Source of the DNA: Ancylothrix sp. D3o | GTDB taxonomy: Bacteria > Cyanobacteriota > Cyanobacteriia > Cyanobacteriales > Oscillatoriaceae | Direction of reading: 5' to 3' | Length of the DNA: 64,000 nucleotides | NCBI RefSeq assembly: GCF_025370775.1 | Contig: NZ_JAMXEX010000013.1 | Coordinates: 110,860 to 174,859 of the forward strand | Shown here: in pieces, positions 63,774 to 64,000 of the stretch | How the letters are laid out: every line of letters starts with the position of its first letter | Numbering within the stretch: position 1 is the first letter of the stretch | Translations under genes and position numbers: made by a program | Notes under the pieces: generated by a model | What the model saw: only the letters and a program-made list of their open reading frames with translations | Databases searched by the model: none | What the model was told of the DNA's origin: nothing

Positions 63774-64000
63774 TTAAATACCGATTTTTGGTTGCTGAGA
63801 TTTTTTTAATATCAGCCACCCCCCACCGATAATTAACAAATTAACTACTAAAAATCCGATATCCCAAGCGAGATAATTTGGCCCTTCTTTGACGTGATGA
63901 ATGCCGAGAAGTTGATGGTTAATTAGGGCTTGCTGAATCAGTGAGAAAAGTAAACAGTGTAGGGATTTTCCGACCAAAAAAGTAGTAAGGGTGCAAGAAA
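63774..64000 (-). CDS. DUF2243 membrane protein, C-terminal part only
   Basis: The minus-strand frame runs in from the right edge and ends at 63774. The visible 75 codons include ALINHQLLGIHHVKEGPN, a WDIGFLVVNLLIIGGGWLIL helix and a short tail. INHQLLGIHHV is the DUF2243 C-terminal signature. A TTG at 63977 is not the true start, since the frame continues past it to 64000. Function unknown. Confidence 0.7.
   Translation of the reverse strand, partial: SCTLTTFLVGKSLHCLLFSLIQQALINHQLLGIHHVKEGPNYLAWDIGFLVVNLLIIGGGWLILKKSQQPKIGI

Overview
The window is a stretch of cyanobacterial chromosome. Diagnostic content: a gvp gas vesicle cluster in the cyanobacterial order, a tocopherol cyclase, a methionyl-tRNA synthetase carrying a CAAD membrane segment, a PEP-CTERM protein, cyanobacterial small conserved proteins, heptameric short tandem repeats (STRRs), and a genome-wide excess of ACCGGC/GCCGGT. 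A planktonic filamentous form (Oscillatoriales-like) is the best guess; the genus cannot be fixed from sequence alone. Most of the window is ordinary core genome with accessory patches.

Layout. 1-2.3 kb: the 5' part of a GTPase, a short HTH plus NB-ARC STAND ATPase and a RelE-type toxin/antitoxin pair. 2.5-5.1 kb: aconitase B. 5.8-9.1 kb: a large PAS/LOV-like/GGDEF/EAL c-di-GMP protein. 9.2-14.1 kb: gas vesicle genes gvpA-C-N-J-K-F-G on the minus strand, met head-on by gvpV. 14.4-18.5 kb: coaX, a Nudix hydrolase, a PrxQ/Bcp peroxiredoxin, a small basic protein, tocopherol cyclase. 18.6-19.55 kb: a tRNA-Arg(CCU) gene split by an 881-nt group I intron that holds a LAGLIDADG reading frame. 19.7-26.3 kb: YdcF-like protein, then minus-strand lipid genes (plsC, fabD, fabH, plsX) interleaved with a PstS-like protein and a coiled-coil protein. 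26.5-32 kb: PBP4-type carboxypeptidase, LptC-like lipoprotein, LabA-like NYN protein, MetRS with CAAD. 32.6-34.4 kb: an acyltransferase beside a phytyl-ester-synthase-like hydrolase, and tRNA-Lys(CUU). 34.9-38 kb: SLH-domain protein and gamma-glutamyltransferase. 38.4-43.1 kb: glycosyltransferase, unknown small genes, M28 peptidase, a MITE-like hairpin and comF. 43.6-50.7 kb: PEP-CTERM protein, PEP-synthase-like enzyme, baeRF protein, BLH-type phosphatase, a secreted protein paralogous to the SLH protein's C-terminal half, DUF1361. 51-64 kb: CHASE/PAS histidine kinase, PBP2, patatin, SAM hydrolase, DUF2301, dprA, two hemerythrin-like proteins and the 3' end of a DUF2243 gene.

How genes work together. 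The gvp genes make a nearly self-contained buoyancy organelle module; a strong inverted repeat between gvpA and gvpC and two dyads upstream of gvpA are the likely control points. plsX-fabH-fabD-plsC supply acyl-ACP and phosphatidic acid. comF and dprA belong to natural transformation. PBP2 and the PBP4-like enzyme act on peptidoglycan; LptC acts in outer-membrane lipopolysaccharide transport.

The most unusual items: (1) the tRNA-Arg(CCU) group I intron, whose LAGLIDADG protein has lost both catalytic acidic positions and its in-frame start, and whose P6b carries STRR heptamers; (2) MetRS with a membrane CAAD domain embedded inside it rather than at an end; (3) a C-terminal module shared by the adjacent GvpN and GvpC; (4) a roughly 155-bp MITE-like imperfect hairpin; (5) a LOV-like domain without its cysteine linked to a GGDHF domain; (6) a dispersed palindrome captured inside the signal peptide of gamma-glutamyltransferase.
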